Source of the DNA: Phytohabitans maris
GTDB taxonomy: Bacteria; Actinomycetota; Actinomycetes; Mycobacteriales; Micromonosporaceae
Direction: 5' to 3'
DNA length: 64,000 nt
Assembly: GCF_031085175.1 (NCBI RefSeq)
Contig: NZ_JAVHUY010000004.1
Span: forward strand, 124,001-188,000
Below are positions 8,386 to 16,396 of the stretch, piece by piece. The position numbers and the translations under genes are program-made. The notes under the pieces are model-generated. The model saw only the letters and a list, made by a program, of their open reading frames with translations. It was not told the DNA's origin and searched no databases. The number at the start of each line of letters is the position of its first letter. The stretch's first letter is position 1.

Positions 8386-9126
8386 GTGCCCGTGCGCGAA
8401 CGGCGCCTCCTGCTGGCGGAGGGCGAGCGGCTGGGGGGCGGGGCGGGCGCGGGGGGGGGGGGGGCCGGGGGGGGCGGGGGCGAGAGGGCGGCCGGCCGCG
8501 CCCGGGGACTGCTGGCCGAGGTGCCGGTCGCCCGCTGCCCGTTCACCGACGCGCTGGTCTGCTGGCCGATCGACACGGCGGGCCTGGACGGGTGGTTCTG
8601 GGAGTACCCGAGTGGGGTCCGCCGCGACCCGCGCGACCTCCCGCCGTCCTGGGTGGCGATGACCGGGGCGATGCGGCTGGCCGAGCCGGTGGAGCACACC
8701 CCGTTCCCGGTGGCGCCCGGCCCCGGGGCGCCGTTCGTGGTGCCGCGCATCCTGGGGGCGGCGCCGGAGGTGCGGGGCGTGATCGCGCAGGTGCCGGTCG
8801 GGCGGCACACCGGCTGGGCGATCAGCTACTTCGGGCGGCCGGCGGCGGGGACCCGGCTTGTGGACATCTGGGGCACCGACTCCCACCCGCTCGTGGAGGG
8901 CGGCCGGTGGACGGGGCGGGCGCGGGAGGAGCCGGAGGCGGCGCGGTACGACTTCGACCTGGAGCCGTGGGTGGGGACCGGTGCCCTCCTGTGGATAACT
9001 CCGGGGGACGAGTCGGCGACGCTGCGTAAGGGTGTGGACGGCTGCCCCTACCTCGGCCTGCCCGGGAGGCGCGCGCTCGCCGTCGTCGAACGGGGCCGGG
9101 TGCGGTACACCGCGCGGCTGGGATGA
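8386..9126 (+). CDS. hypothetical protein with a G-tract of doubtful quality
   Basis: About 246 aa, with start GTG at 8386 or 8392. No family is recognised. The middle and C-terminus look like a real soluble protein, with aromatic-rich segments such as GLDGWFWEYPSG, HTGWAISYFG and DFDLEPWVGTGALLW. Residues about 17-33 are almost pure Gly/Ala because the DNA there is a run of G (8431-8481), including 14 consecutive Gs. Such a tract is unlike the rest of the gene and is a likely place for a sequencing or assembly error, so the N-terminus should not be trusted. It lies in the same direction as the aldo/keto reductase but after a palindrome, so co-transcription is doubtful. Confidence 0.5.
   Translation: MPVRERRLLLAEGERLGGGAGAGGGGAGGGGGERAAGRARGLLAEVPVARCPFTDALVCWPIDTAGLDGWFWEYPSGVRRDPRDLPPSWVAMTGAMRLAEPVEHTPFPVAPGPGAPFVVPRILGAAPEVRGVIAQVPVGRHTGWAISYFGRPAAGTRLVDIWGTDSHPLVEGGRWTGRAREEPEAARYDFDLEPWVGTGALLWITPGDESATLRKGVDGCPYLGLPGRRALAVVERGRVRYTARLG
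8431..8481. other. extreme G-rich low-complexity tract
   Basis: Runs of 14, 8 and 5 guanines are separated by CC or C. Most of the window, though GC-rich, avoids such homopolymers. A similar tract lies at 18179-18256, inside an obvious local duplication. Both are best treated as suspect sequence until reread. Confidence 0.7.
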
Positions 9127-9356
9127 GAGTCCACATCGGACGATCCGTGGATCGACGGTCTACAAGGGACTGATCGGGTAGGGACCCTTAACCAGATCGG
9201 GCGCGGATAAACGCGACACGGCCAGATTGTCACGGGTGTGACTCGCCACAACGGCCGCGAAATGCGGGACGGCCGGCCCTGTCCTATCGTCGGGAACGGT
9301 ATGCACCACATCGGGGCGAACGTCGTTCTGAGACCGAAAACCCAGATGGGAAGCCC
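9127..9356. other. 230-nt intergenic region upstream of the GT2 remnant
   Basis: No gene is seen. It contains a short dyad CGATCC-GT-GGATCG near 9139-9152 and an unusually AT-containing stretch around 9185-9240 that could hold the promoter of the downstream cluster. No riboswitch class could be matched with confidence. Confidence 0.4.
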
Positions 9357-10046
9357 ATGCCGACCACCGCACCGTCCGGCCGGACGCGCGGCGCGAACAG
9401 GCGCCTGGCCTGGCGGCCGCTGCAGAGATCGACCCGGGTGGCGATCCTCGGAGCCTTGCTCGCCACCATCTTCTACCAGGTCTTCCTGCTCAACCCGGCC
9501 TACCGGGGTCCACTGTGGCTCTGAAGCGCGATGCTGCTCGCCGAGGGGCTGACCGCGCTGCACGTGGTCGGTACCTGGTGGACGATCCTGGCCAACGACG
9601 ACCGCCCCGAGCCGGTCGGCGCCACGGTCTGGCGCGAGCGGCTGCGCGCCGGCGCCACCCCGCCGACCATGGACGTGTTCGTCACCGCGTACGGGGAGCC
9701 GCCCGAGCTCGTCCGCCGCACGGTGGTCGCCGCGCGCGACATGGAGCTGCCGCACCAGACCTGGGTGCTGGACGACGGCGACAGCGACGAGCTGGCCCGG
9801 GTGTGCGCGGAGGAGGGCGTCGGCTACCTGCGCCGGGCCGAGCGCGCGCACGCCAAGGCCGGCAACGTCAACGCCGCGCTGGCCCGCACCACCGGCGAGT
9901 ACGTGGTGATCCTCGACGCCGACCACGTGCCCGAGCCGAACTTCCTCATCGAGGTCCTGCCGCACTTCCAGGACCCGGACGTGGCGTTCGTGCAGTCACC
10001 GCAATACTTCGTCAACCGGGTCAACCTCGTCGCGCGCGGCTCGGCC
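9357..10046 (+). pseudogene. GT2 (cellulose-synthase-like) glycosyltransferase, nonsense-interrupted and truncated
   Basis: From ATG 9357 the frame reads an N-terminal TM segment (VAILGALLATIFYQVFLL), then hits TGA at 9522-9524. The same frame continues with LAEGLTALHVVGTWWTILAND, then DVFVTAYGEPPELV, WVLDDGDSDEL and VILDADHVPEP. These are the GT2 nucleotide-sugar DD and DxD motifs. Changing the TGA to TGG would restore an uninterrupted protein. Homology stops near VQSPQYFVNRVNLVARGSA (about 10046), before the expected TED and QxxRW motifs and the remaining membrane segments. The next bases belong to an HlyD-like gene in another frame. Such proteins polymerise a beta-glucan or related polysaccharide at the membrane; this copy cannot. 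Translation could restart at ATG 9531. Real decay and assembly error are both possible. Confidence 0.75.
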
Positions 10047-10047
10047 G

Positions 10048-10824
10048 ACCACCGACGTCAAGACGACCGAGATCCCGCTGCCCCGGCCGCCGGCGCGCAG
10101 CGAGCAGACGTACGCGGCCGCCTCGCGCCGCCGCCCACCGGCCCGGCTGCGGCTGCGCGCCTTCCTGCGCGGGCTGCGCACCACCGTCGTGGTGCTGGTC
10201 CTGCTGGGCGTGGCGATCGCCGGCGGCATCTACATCGCCCGCGACCGGCTGGCCGAGGGGAGGTACGTCGAGTTGGGCCACGCGGTGCTGACCGCGCGGC
10301 CGGTACCGGTGGGCAGTGCCGCCGCCGGCACGGTGAAGAGCGTGAAGGCGGCGCCGCAGACCGAGGCGTCGGCCGGCGACGAGCTGGCCCGGGTGACGGT
10401 CACCGCGCCGGACGGCGACCCGGAGGAGAAGGTGCTGCGCGCGCCGATCGACGGCATCGTGTCCGATGTGGACGCGGCGGCCGGCGGGGTGGCGGGCCCG
10501 GGACAGCCGGTCGTCACGCTCTACGACCCGGCCAAGCTCACGTTCAACGCCGACGCCTCGGTCGAGGAGCTGCGCCGGCTCCGGCTGGACATGGCGGCGA
10601 GCATCACGGCGAAGGGGCTCGACGACCCGATCGCGGCGCGCCTCGACCGCGTCGTCCCGCGGGTCGGCGACACCCGGGCCAGCGAGGCGTTCACCGTGGT
10701 CCTGGTGCCGGACCAGGGCGAGCGCGGCACCGTCCGGAAACTGGTGCCGGGACTGCCGTTCACCGTGCGGATCGACACCCGGACGGCCGCCGGGGGCACC
10801 CCCGCGGTCAACAGCGGGAGGTGA
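10048..10824 (+). pseudogene. HlyD-like membrane-anchored protein, 5' end missing
   Basis: The frame reads a cytoplasmic leader (TTEIPLPRPPARSEQTYAAA), a basic stretch and a single TM segment (VVVLVLLGVAIAGGIYIA). An extracytoplasmic beta-rich domain follows with biotinyl-lipoyl-like half motifs (VGSAAAGTVKSV and LRAPIDGIVSDV) of the membrane-fusion-protein type. No start codon exists upstream in frame before the GT2 homology begins, so the initiator is lost at the same junction that truncates the GT2 gene. An internal GTG (10189) would remove part of the anchor. In actinomycetes this kind of protein is found beside GT2 synthases and may help export polysaccharide; that role is inferred from context. 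Confidence 0.65.
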
Positions 10825-10830
10825 GCGGCG

Positions 10831-13061
10831 ATGCGGCATCCCCGTACGGCGCTGGCCGTGCTCCTGCTCGTCACCGTCGCGGCCTGCGACTCCGGCGAGG
10901 ACCGACCACCGGCGGATCCGGCCGCCGCGCCGGCCGCCGAGGCCGCCGCCCGCACCCGGATCGCGCCCCCCGACCCGGGCGGGAAAGGCAGCTTCGCCAC
11001 GGGTACGCCGCTGGCGGCCACGCCCGGCAAGGCACCCGCCCAGGCCGGCGGTGACCTGAAGGGCCGGCCCTGCCGACGAACCAGTGGTGGAGCTCGGCGC
11101 TGACCGGGCCGCTCACCCAGCAGATCTGGGCCCGCCCGCTCGCGGTGCGCGCCGCCGACGGCGGGCTGCTGGTCAGCTCCGCGCCGCCGACCGCCTCCGC
11201 GAACGCGGTCGTCACGCCGTTCGTGCCGGCGGTCACCGCGGGCGGGCCGCTGCGCGGCGTGGAGGTCGTCGGGTACGGGGCGTTCCACGTGGTCCTGCGC
11301 GCCACGCTGCGCGACGGCGGCTCGGTGGAGGCGACCGTGGTGCAGGGCAGCCCGCTGCTGTACCTGCGTTTCGAGGGCACCGACCCGGTGCTCACCGCCG
11401 CCGGCGAGTCCTCTGTGGACGGTGCGGCGGCCCGCCTCACCGTGGCCGGCCAGCGCTGGGACCTGCTCGCCAGCGGCGGCGGGTGGCGGCAGGACGGGAC
11501 GCGGTTCACCGCCACCGGCGCGGCGCGGGGGCGGGTCGCGGTGGCCCGGGTGCCGGACGGCGCCGACCAGGGCGCCTGGGACGCCGCCGCCGCGGACGCC
11601 GCCGCCCGCCCGGTGCTGGCGACCCGCGCCGCGACCGGGTACGACCCGGCGGCCGGCACGGTCACCCAGACGCTCACCGCCGACCGCGGCGACGGCCGGC
11701 CCGGCCTCTGGGCGCTGCTGCCGCACCAGCAACGCTTCGCCGCCGGAACGCCGCGCGAGCTGGCCGGCGCGTACCGGGACGCGCTCGGCACACTGTCCAT
11801 CGTGGAGGCCGGCGAGATCCGGGTACGGGTGCCGATGCCCGGCCTGCTCACCGCCGCACCCCAGGTCGCCGGCGCCGACCGTACCCGCGTCGTGGCCGAC
11901 CTCGACCGCGACCTGGCCGACGAGCCGGGCGCCGGCGGCAGCTACTTCGGCCTGAAGGAGCTGGGCCGGCTGGCCACGATCGCCCAGGTGGCACAGGGCG
12001 TGGGCGCCCAGGACCGGCGGCGGGCGGCGCTCGACCGGCTCCGCCCCCAGCTGGTCGACTGGTTGACCCACGGCGGCGGGGACGACGCCCGCTACTTCGC
12101 CTACGACCGGACCTGGGGCGGGCTCGTCGCGGTACCGGCCGAGTTCGGCAGCCAGGACTACAACGACCACCACCTCCAGTACGGGTACCTGGTGCGCGCG
12201 GCGGCCGTCCTCGCCGCGGCGGACCAGGAGTTCCTGCGCGACTACGGCGGCGCGGTCGACCTCGTCGCGCGCGAGTACAGCGGGGGCGGCGAGGGCTTCC
12301 CGCCGTTCCGGGTCTTCAACCCCTACCTGGGGCACAGCGCCGCCTCCGGGTTCGCCCCGTTCGCCGACGGCAACAACCAGGAGTCGTCCAGCGAGGCGGC
12401 GGCCGCCTGGGAGGCGGTGGCGGCGTGGGGCCAGGTCCGTGGCCGCGCCGACCTCGTCGCGTACGGCGTCACCCACTACGCGCTGGAGACCGCGACCGCC
12501 CGGATGTACTGGCTGGGGGAGGGGCTCGCGCGCCCGGCCGGGTACGCGCACCGGGTCGCCGGCATCGTCTGGGACGCGAAGATCGACTACGCCACGTTCT
12601 TCGATCCCAAACCGGAGTCGGTGGAAGGGATCCAGCTGCTGCCGCTGACGTTCGGCTCGCTGTACCGGGCCGACCCGGCCGCCGCCGAGTCCCGGGTGGC
12701 CGCCCTGGACAAGGTCACCGGCGGGCAGCCGCGGGTCTGGGGCGACCTGTTCGCCGCCGACCTCGCCGCGGCCGACCCGGACGCGGCGCTGCGCCGGCTC
12801 GACGGCGGGCCACCGCGGGAGGAGAGCACCAGCCGGGCCATGGTCCGGTACTACGCCTCGTCGCTGGCCGCGTTCGGCCCGCCGCGGGAGGAGGTGACCG
12901 CGGACGCGCCGTACGGGATGGCGTTCGGCGACGCCCGCCGCCCCACGCTCGCCGTGGTCAACCCGACCGGCGAGCCGCGCACGGTCACGTTCCGCCGGGC
13001 CGGTGAGGTGGTGGCCCGCGTCGACGTGGCGCCGGGCCAGGCCGTCACCCGTACGCCCTGA
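10831..13061 (+). pseudogene. GH81 endo-beta-1,3-glucanase lipoprotein with a -1 frameshift
   Basis: The ATG at 10831 begins a lipoprotein signal (LLLVTVAAC, Cys19). The frame is lost near 11068-11070, where GGCCCTG would need one more C to continue into PLPTNQWWSSAL, the canonical GH81 N-terminus. From there the second frame is intact to 13061 and contains SQDYNDHHLQYGY and GNNQESSSEA, which hold the catalytic acid/base and nucleophile region of GH81. The enzyme would cut beta-1,3-glucan outside the cell. The lesion sits in a short C homopolymer, so a miscalled base is as likely as a mutation. It is the third damaged gene in a row in what should be a glucan synthesis/processing operon. Confidence 0.8.
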
Positions 13062-13180
13062 CGCCGCCTTGCGTGATAGCGCAACGAAGTTCGCCGCGGA
13101 CCCGGTTCGCGGAAGACAGTGACGGGTCGCTGTGCTTGGATTGGAACACCAGTTCGGCCGCGTCATGGGGGAGGTCGCGC

Positions 13181-13705
13181 GTGGCAGGCAGCGGTTCGGT
13201 GGTCCGAGCTCTCGTGGCGTTGATGGCCGTCACGGTCGGGGTGCTCACGCCCGCGCCGGCGATGGCCGCGGATCCGGTGTGGCACCGGGCGGCGTGCTTC
13301 TCCGGGACGGTCGACACGGTCGAGGTGACCGAGCGGGGGCAGGCGTTCCTGCGGATCCAGGGGCACCTCGACTGCGCCGTCCAGGACAAGGCGGCCCGGT
13401 TCGGCTACGCCCGGTACGACCTGGCCAGCGAGTGGGGCCAGGTGCGCGCCGGCGACCTGCGGCGCTACCGGGCCGGCGAGCCGACCCCGTTCGCCGAAGG
13501 GCGGTACGTCGCGGAGGGTCCGGCCGACTTCGCGGTCTGCGTGGTCACCGACTACGACGCACCGGTCGACTGCGTCCGGGTGTACCGGGCCGACCCGGCG
13601 TCGGCGCTCGACGTGGCGCCGCTGCCGCGCAAGGACGCCACCTACAGCCGCCCGGTCCGGTTCGCCGACGGCGACTACCGTCCCGCCTGCGGCGGCTGCT
13701 GGTGA
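13181..13705 (+). CDS. secreted protein of unknown function
   Basis: 174 aa from a GTG with GGGGAGGT about 7 nt upstream. A Sec signal peptide is clear: hydrophobic LVALMAVTVGVL followed by PAPAMA, with cleavage likely before ADPVWHR. The mature part, about 145 aa, has six cysteines (ACF, DCA, VCV, DCV, ACGGCW), consistent with disulfides in an extracellular fold. No family is recognised. It follows the GH81 gene by 119 nt and could have its own promoter. Confidence 0.75.
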   Translation: MAGSGSVVRALVALMAVTVGVLTPAPAMAADPVWHRAACFSGTVDTVEVTERGQAFLRIQGHLDCAVQDKAARFGYARYDLASEWGQVRAGDLRRYRAGEPTPFAEGRYVAEGPADFAVCVVTDYDAPVDCVRVYRADPASALDVAPLPRKDATYSRPVRFADGDYRPACGGCW

Positions 13706-14033
13706 GCGCGCCGTGGACGTCCACAGTGGTCAGTCGTAGTCGACGTCCGGGCCGGCCGAGGCCGCGTACCCGGTGATCTCGGGTCGTCCCGGCGGGCCGG
13801 CCGCGGGTGGCGGCGGGCCCGGCGGTGGGTCGGACCGTCCGCCCGCGGATGCGCGTTTGTGGCCCGCGCCGAGAGCCCGGCGGCCCGCGGCCTGTACCGC
13901 GGCCTGGGCTGGACGCCCGGCGACGAGTACCGCGACTCCGACGGCGTGCCGTGGGCCCGCTACACGCGGGATCTGCGACGGCTGAGCGCGGCGGGCCTTC
14001 CGGCCGGGGGCACCGCGCTGCGAGAATGCCGGC
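13706..14033. other. gene-poor stretch with a possible deletion scar
   Basis: No intact gene is seen. The minus strand ends a frame at 13730 with a plausible C-terminus (PEITGYAASAGPDVDYD), but upstream of about 13800 that frame turns into Pro/Gly/Arg low complexity. The plus strand from about 13859 resembles the C-terminal end of a GNAT protein. The GC-rich run at about 13785-13850 lies between the two, as if two gene ends had been joined. Confidence 0.4.
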
Positions 14034-14047
14034 ATGGACGACACTGA
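13859..14047 (+). pseudogene. possible C-terminal fragment of a GNAT acetyltransferase
   Basis: The frame contains SPAARGLYRGLGWTPGD followed by SDGVPWARYTRDL. This resembles the last alpha-helix and strand of GNAT enzymes, where an N-x-x-A-x-x-LY-x-x-LGF pattern precedes the C-terminus. The acetyl-CoA-binding Q/RxxGxG/A segment that should come earlier is absent, and no start region is seen. It overlaps the start of the next small gene by 14 nt. The assignment rests on about 35 residues. Confidence 0.4.
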
Positions 14048-14213
14048 GCGAGGCTCGGCGGACCATCCGCGGGCGGGCGCCGTGATGGGCCGGCGCGCCT
14101 TCTTCGGCCGTACGCTGCTGGCCACCGGCGCGGTGGCCGCCCTGGCGGGGCTGACCGGCTGCCCCGGCGGCGACGGTGACGACGACGATGACGACGAGGA
14201 CGACGACGACTAG
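14034..14213 (+). CDS. 59-aa Tat/lipoprotein-like peptide with acidic tail
   Basis: ATG at 14034. The N-terminal 18 residues are polar. A twin-arginine-like motif GRRAFFGRT precedes a hydrophobic stretch (LLATGAVAALAGLTGC) ending in a lipobox-like LTGC. The protein then ends in an almost purely Asp/Glu tail of about 13 residues. Its coding sequence stops on TAG at 14211-14213, overlapping the TAG of the convergent GH4 gene in the shared tetranucleotide CTAG. A surface-anchored acidic peptide that binds cations is conceivable but unproven. A second ATG (14082), just before the arginines, may be the true start. Confidence 0.55.
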   Translation: MDDTERGSADHPRAGAVMGRRAFFGRTLLATGAVAALAGLTGCPGGDGDDDDDDEDDDD

Positions 14214-15562
14214 GGAGCGCGCCGCGGACTCAGGTAGGACAGTTGCGGGTGGTGCCGGGTGTAGGCGTCGAGGAGGCGGCGGGCGACCGTGACCGAGTCG
14301 ACCAGCGGGTGCAGCGCGATCGCCTTGAGCGCCGCTGACCGTGACCCGGTGACCGCGGCCTCGATCGCCGCCCGCTCCACCGCCTTGACGGCGCAGACCA
14401 GCCCGGCCGCGTGCTCGGGCAGCGGGTCGGCGGGGAGCGGGCGGGCGCCGGTGGCGTCGACCGCGCAGGGCACCTCGACCACCGCCTCGGCGTCGAGGAT
14501 GCCGAGCGTGCCGCGGTTGCGGACGTTGAGGACGAGGGTGGCCGGCTCGTCGTGGGCGATCGCGCGCATCAGGGCGAGCGCCACCTGCTCGTACCCGCCG
14601 CCGTCGAGGTCGGCGGCGTCCCGCGGGCCGGCGCCGGTGGCGGCCCGGCCCTCCGCGCCGTACGTCCGCTCGCGTTCCAGGCGGGCGTCCTCCCAGGCGG
14701 CCAGCGCCGAGCCGGGGCCGGCGGCGGCCGCGTAGAAGCGTCGCTGCTGCTCCAGCAGCAGGGCGCCGCGGGTCCGGCCGCCGGTGCGGGCGGCGGCCAC
14801 CGCCTCCCGCGTGTAGTAATAGTGGTGCAGGTACTCGTTGGGCACCGCGCCGAGGGCGCGCAGCCAGCCGGCGCCGAAGAGCCGCCCCTCCTCGAACGAC
14901 GCGAGTGCCTCCCGGTCGGCCAGCAGCCGGGGCAGGTGGTCGGTGCCGCTGGCGTGCACGCCGCGCAGCCAGCCCAGGTGGTTGAGGCCGGCGTAGTCGA
15001 ACCGGACGGCGGCCGGGTCCAGGCGCAGCGCCCGGGCCACCCGGCGCCCCAGCCCGACCGGCGAGTCGCAGATGCCGATGACCCGGTCGCCGAGGTGGGC
15101 GGCCATCGCCTCGGTGACCGTGCCGGCCGGGTTGGTGAAGTTGACGACCCAGGCACCCGGTGCCAGCGCGGCGACCCGGCGGGCCACGTGGCGGGCGACC
15201 GGCAGAGTGCGCAGCGCGTACGAGACGCCGCCGGCGCCGACCGTCTCCTGCCCGAGCACCCCCTCGTCCAGCGCGATCCGCTCGTCGGCCGCCCGCCCGG
15301 CCATGCCGCCGACCCGCATCGCGGAGAAGACGAAGTCGGTGCCGCGGACGGCCTCGTCGAGGTCGGTGGTGGCGGTGACGCGGGGCGGGTCGGGGATGCC
15401 CGCGGCCTGCTCGGCGAGGACCCGCCGGATCGCCGCCAGCCGGTCGGCGGCCACGTCGTGCAGGACCACGTCGGTGACCCGGCCGGGCCGGCGGTCGGCG
15501 AGGAGGGCCCGGTACACCAGCGGCACGCGGAAGCCGCCACCGCCGAGGATGGTCAGCCGCAT
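14210..15562 (-). CDS. family 4 glycoside hydrolase (6-phospho-beta-glucosidase type)
   Basis: 450 aa from an ATG. It opens with MRLTILGGGGFR, the NAD-binding Rossmann motif of GH4, followed by VVNFTNPAGTVTEA and IGICDSPVGLGRR, the conserved segments around the metal and substrate site. LNHLGW and EYLHHYYY are also family-typical. GH4 enzymes cleave glycosides by an NAD- and Mn-dependent redox-elimination mechanism in the cytoplasm, usually on 6-phosphorylated disaccharides. No PTS or sugar ABC operon is adjacent, so the sugar is unknown. Longer upstream in-frame sequence lacks family homology, so the start at 15562 is chosen. Confidence 0.88.
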   Translation of the reverse strand: MRLTILGGGGFRVPLVYRALLADRRPGRVTDVVLHDVAADRLAAIRRVLAEQAAGIPDPPRVTATTDLDEAVRGTDFVFSAMRVGGMAGRAADERIALDEGVLGQETVGAGGVSYALRTLPVARHVARRVAALAPGAWVVNFTNPAGTVTEAMAAHLGDRVIGICDSPVGLGRRVARALRLDPAAVRFDYAGLNHLGWLRGVHASGTDHLPRLLADREALASFEEGRLFGAGWLRALGAVPNEYLHHYYYTREAVAAARTGGRTRGALLLEQQRRFYAAAAGPGSALAAWEDARLERERTYGAEGRAATGAGPRDAADLDGGGYEQVALALMRAIAHDEPATLVLNVRNRGTLGILDAEAVVEVPCAVDATGARPLPADPLPEHAAGLVCAVKAVERAAIEAAVTGSRSAALKAIALHPLVDSVTVARRLLDAYTRHHPQLSYLSPRRAP

Positions 15563-15667
15563 GCCGTCTCCACGCCGGAAAGTATCCGCCACCCCGGGCG
15601 GTGACCGGGTCGCGATGTCGTTCAGGTGGCGGATCTCTCGGACGGCCGGTGCGACGAGCCTGTGGGC

Positions 15668-15907
15668 ATGAGCGTTATGCATCGCGGCGACGAGCACCTG
15701 CACTACAGCGACAACTCGCACCGGTGGATCGCCCCGCCGGACGTGGAGCAGGCCATCTGGGAGGCCGGGCTGCGGGCGCACATGGCGCAGCACCGCGCGA
15801 CGATGGGCGGCCCGTTCAACATCGACGAGCTCATCGAGGTGCCGAAGGCGCGGGTACCGCAGCGGCCGGCCGCCGTCCCGCAGCAGCAGCGGCGCCGCGC
15901 GGCCTGA
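15668..15907 (+). CDS. small hypothetical protein
   Basis: 79 aa from ATG 15668 (a second Met is at residue 4). The sequence is soluble and His/Trp-containing at the start (MHRGDEHLHYSDNSHRW), followed by a helix-like PPDVEQAIWEAGLRAHMAQH. A Pro/Gln/Arg tail ends in QQQRRRAA. It has no signal peptide or membrane segment. Base composition and amino-acid makeup look coding. Family unknown. It stands divergent from the GH4 gene. Confidence 0.5.
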   Translation: MSVMHRGDEHLHYSDNSHRWIAPPDVEQAIWEAGLRAHMAQHRATMGGPFNIDELIEVPKARVPQRPAAVPQQQRRRAA

Positions 15908-15919
15908 GCCAGGGGCGCC

Positions 15920-16375
15920 CTACAGGGCGATCTTGGCGCGGGCGGCGGCCAACCGGCGGGCGCCCGGCATGTGCGAGGTGAACAGCCACGACCGCGCGGC
16001 GCAGCGCCGGCAGGCGCGGGCCGTCCCGACCCGCTGCCGGTGCCCGTGGGGGTCGACGTACAGCAGGTGGTGGCGCTCCTCGAGCGGATGTCCGCAGCGC
16101 CGGCAGAGGCCGACGTCGACGTGGCTGGTGGTGTAGGCGTAGTGCCGCTCCGCGTACCGGACCTGCTCGGGGGTGACGCCCTTGACCTTCAGCTGCGGGT
16201 TGCGCGGCGCCCCGCCGAACATGCCACCGAGCACCGAGTGGGAGACCGCGTCGGCGCCGCCGGCGAGGGGGTGGAACACCCGGCGGATCCGGGAGAACGC
16301 GTCGGAGGAGTGTGCGGCCAGCCACTGGTCGTCGGCCTCCGTCCGCCACGGCTCCCAGCCGTCCCAGGTGACCAC
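15920..16375 (-). CDS. hypothetical protein with four-cysteine zinc-binding site
   Basis: 151 aa from a GTG (VTWDGWEPW). The C-terminal half carries CRRCGHPLEERHHLLYVD and then ARACRRCAAR, two CxxC pairs about 27 residues apart that would bind a structural zinc, as in treble-clef or zinc-ribbon proteins. The N-terminal half has FSRIRRVFHPLAGG. No enzyme family is recognised. It converges on the small gene at 15668-15907 with 12 nt between the stops. Confidence 0.6.
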   Translation of the reverse strand: MVTWDGWEPWRTEADDQWLAAHSSDAFSRIRRVFHPLAGGADAVSHSVLGGMFGGAPRNPQLKVKGVTPEQVRYAERHYAYTTSHVDVGLCRRCGHPLEERHHLLYVDPHGHRQRVGTARACRRCAARSWLFTSHMPGARRLAAARAKIAL

Positions 16376-16396
16376 CCCTACGACGATACGCGGGTG

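Noticed and set aside
9127-9356. c-di-AMP (ydaO-type) riboswitch upstream of the glucan cluster
   Set aside because: No match to the conserved core could be traced by eye.
13730-14125. 131-codon minus-strand frame
   Set aside because: Only the last 20 residues look protein-like; the rest is antisense to the acidic lipoprotein and low complexity. Recorded as a possible scar instead.
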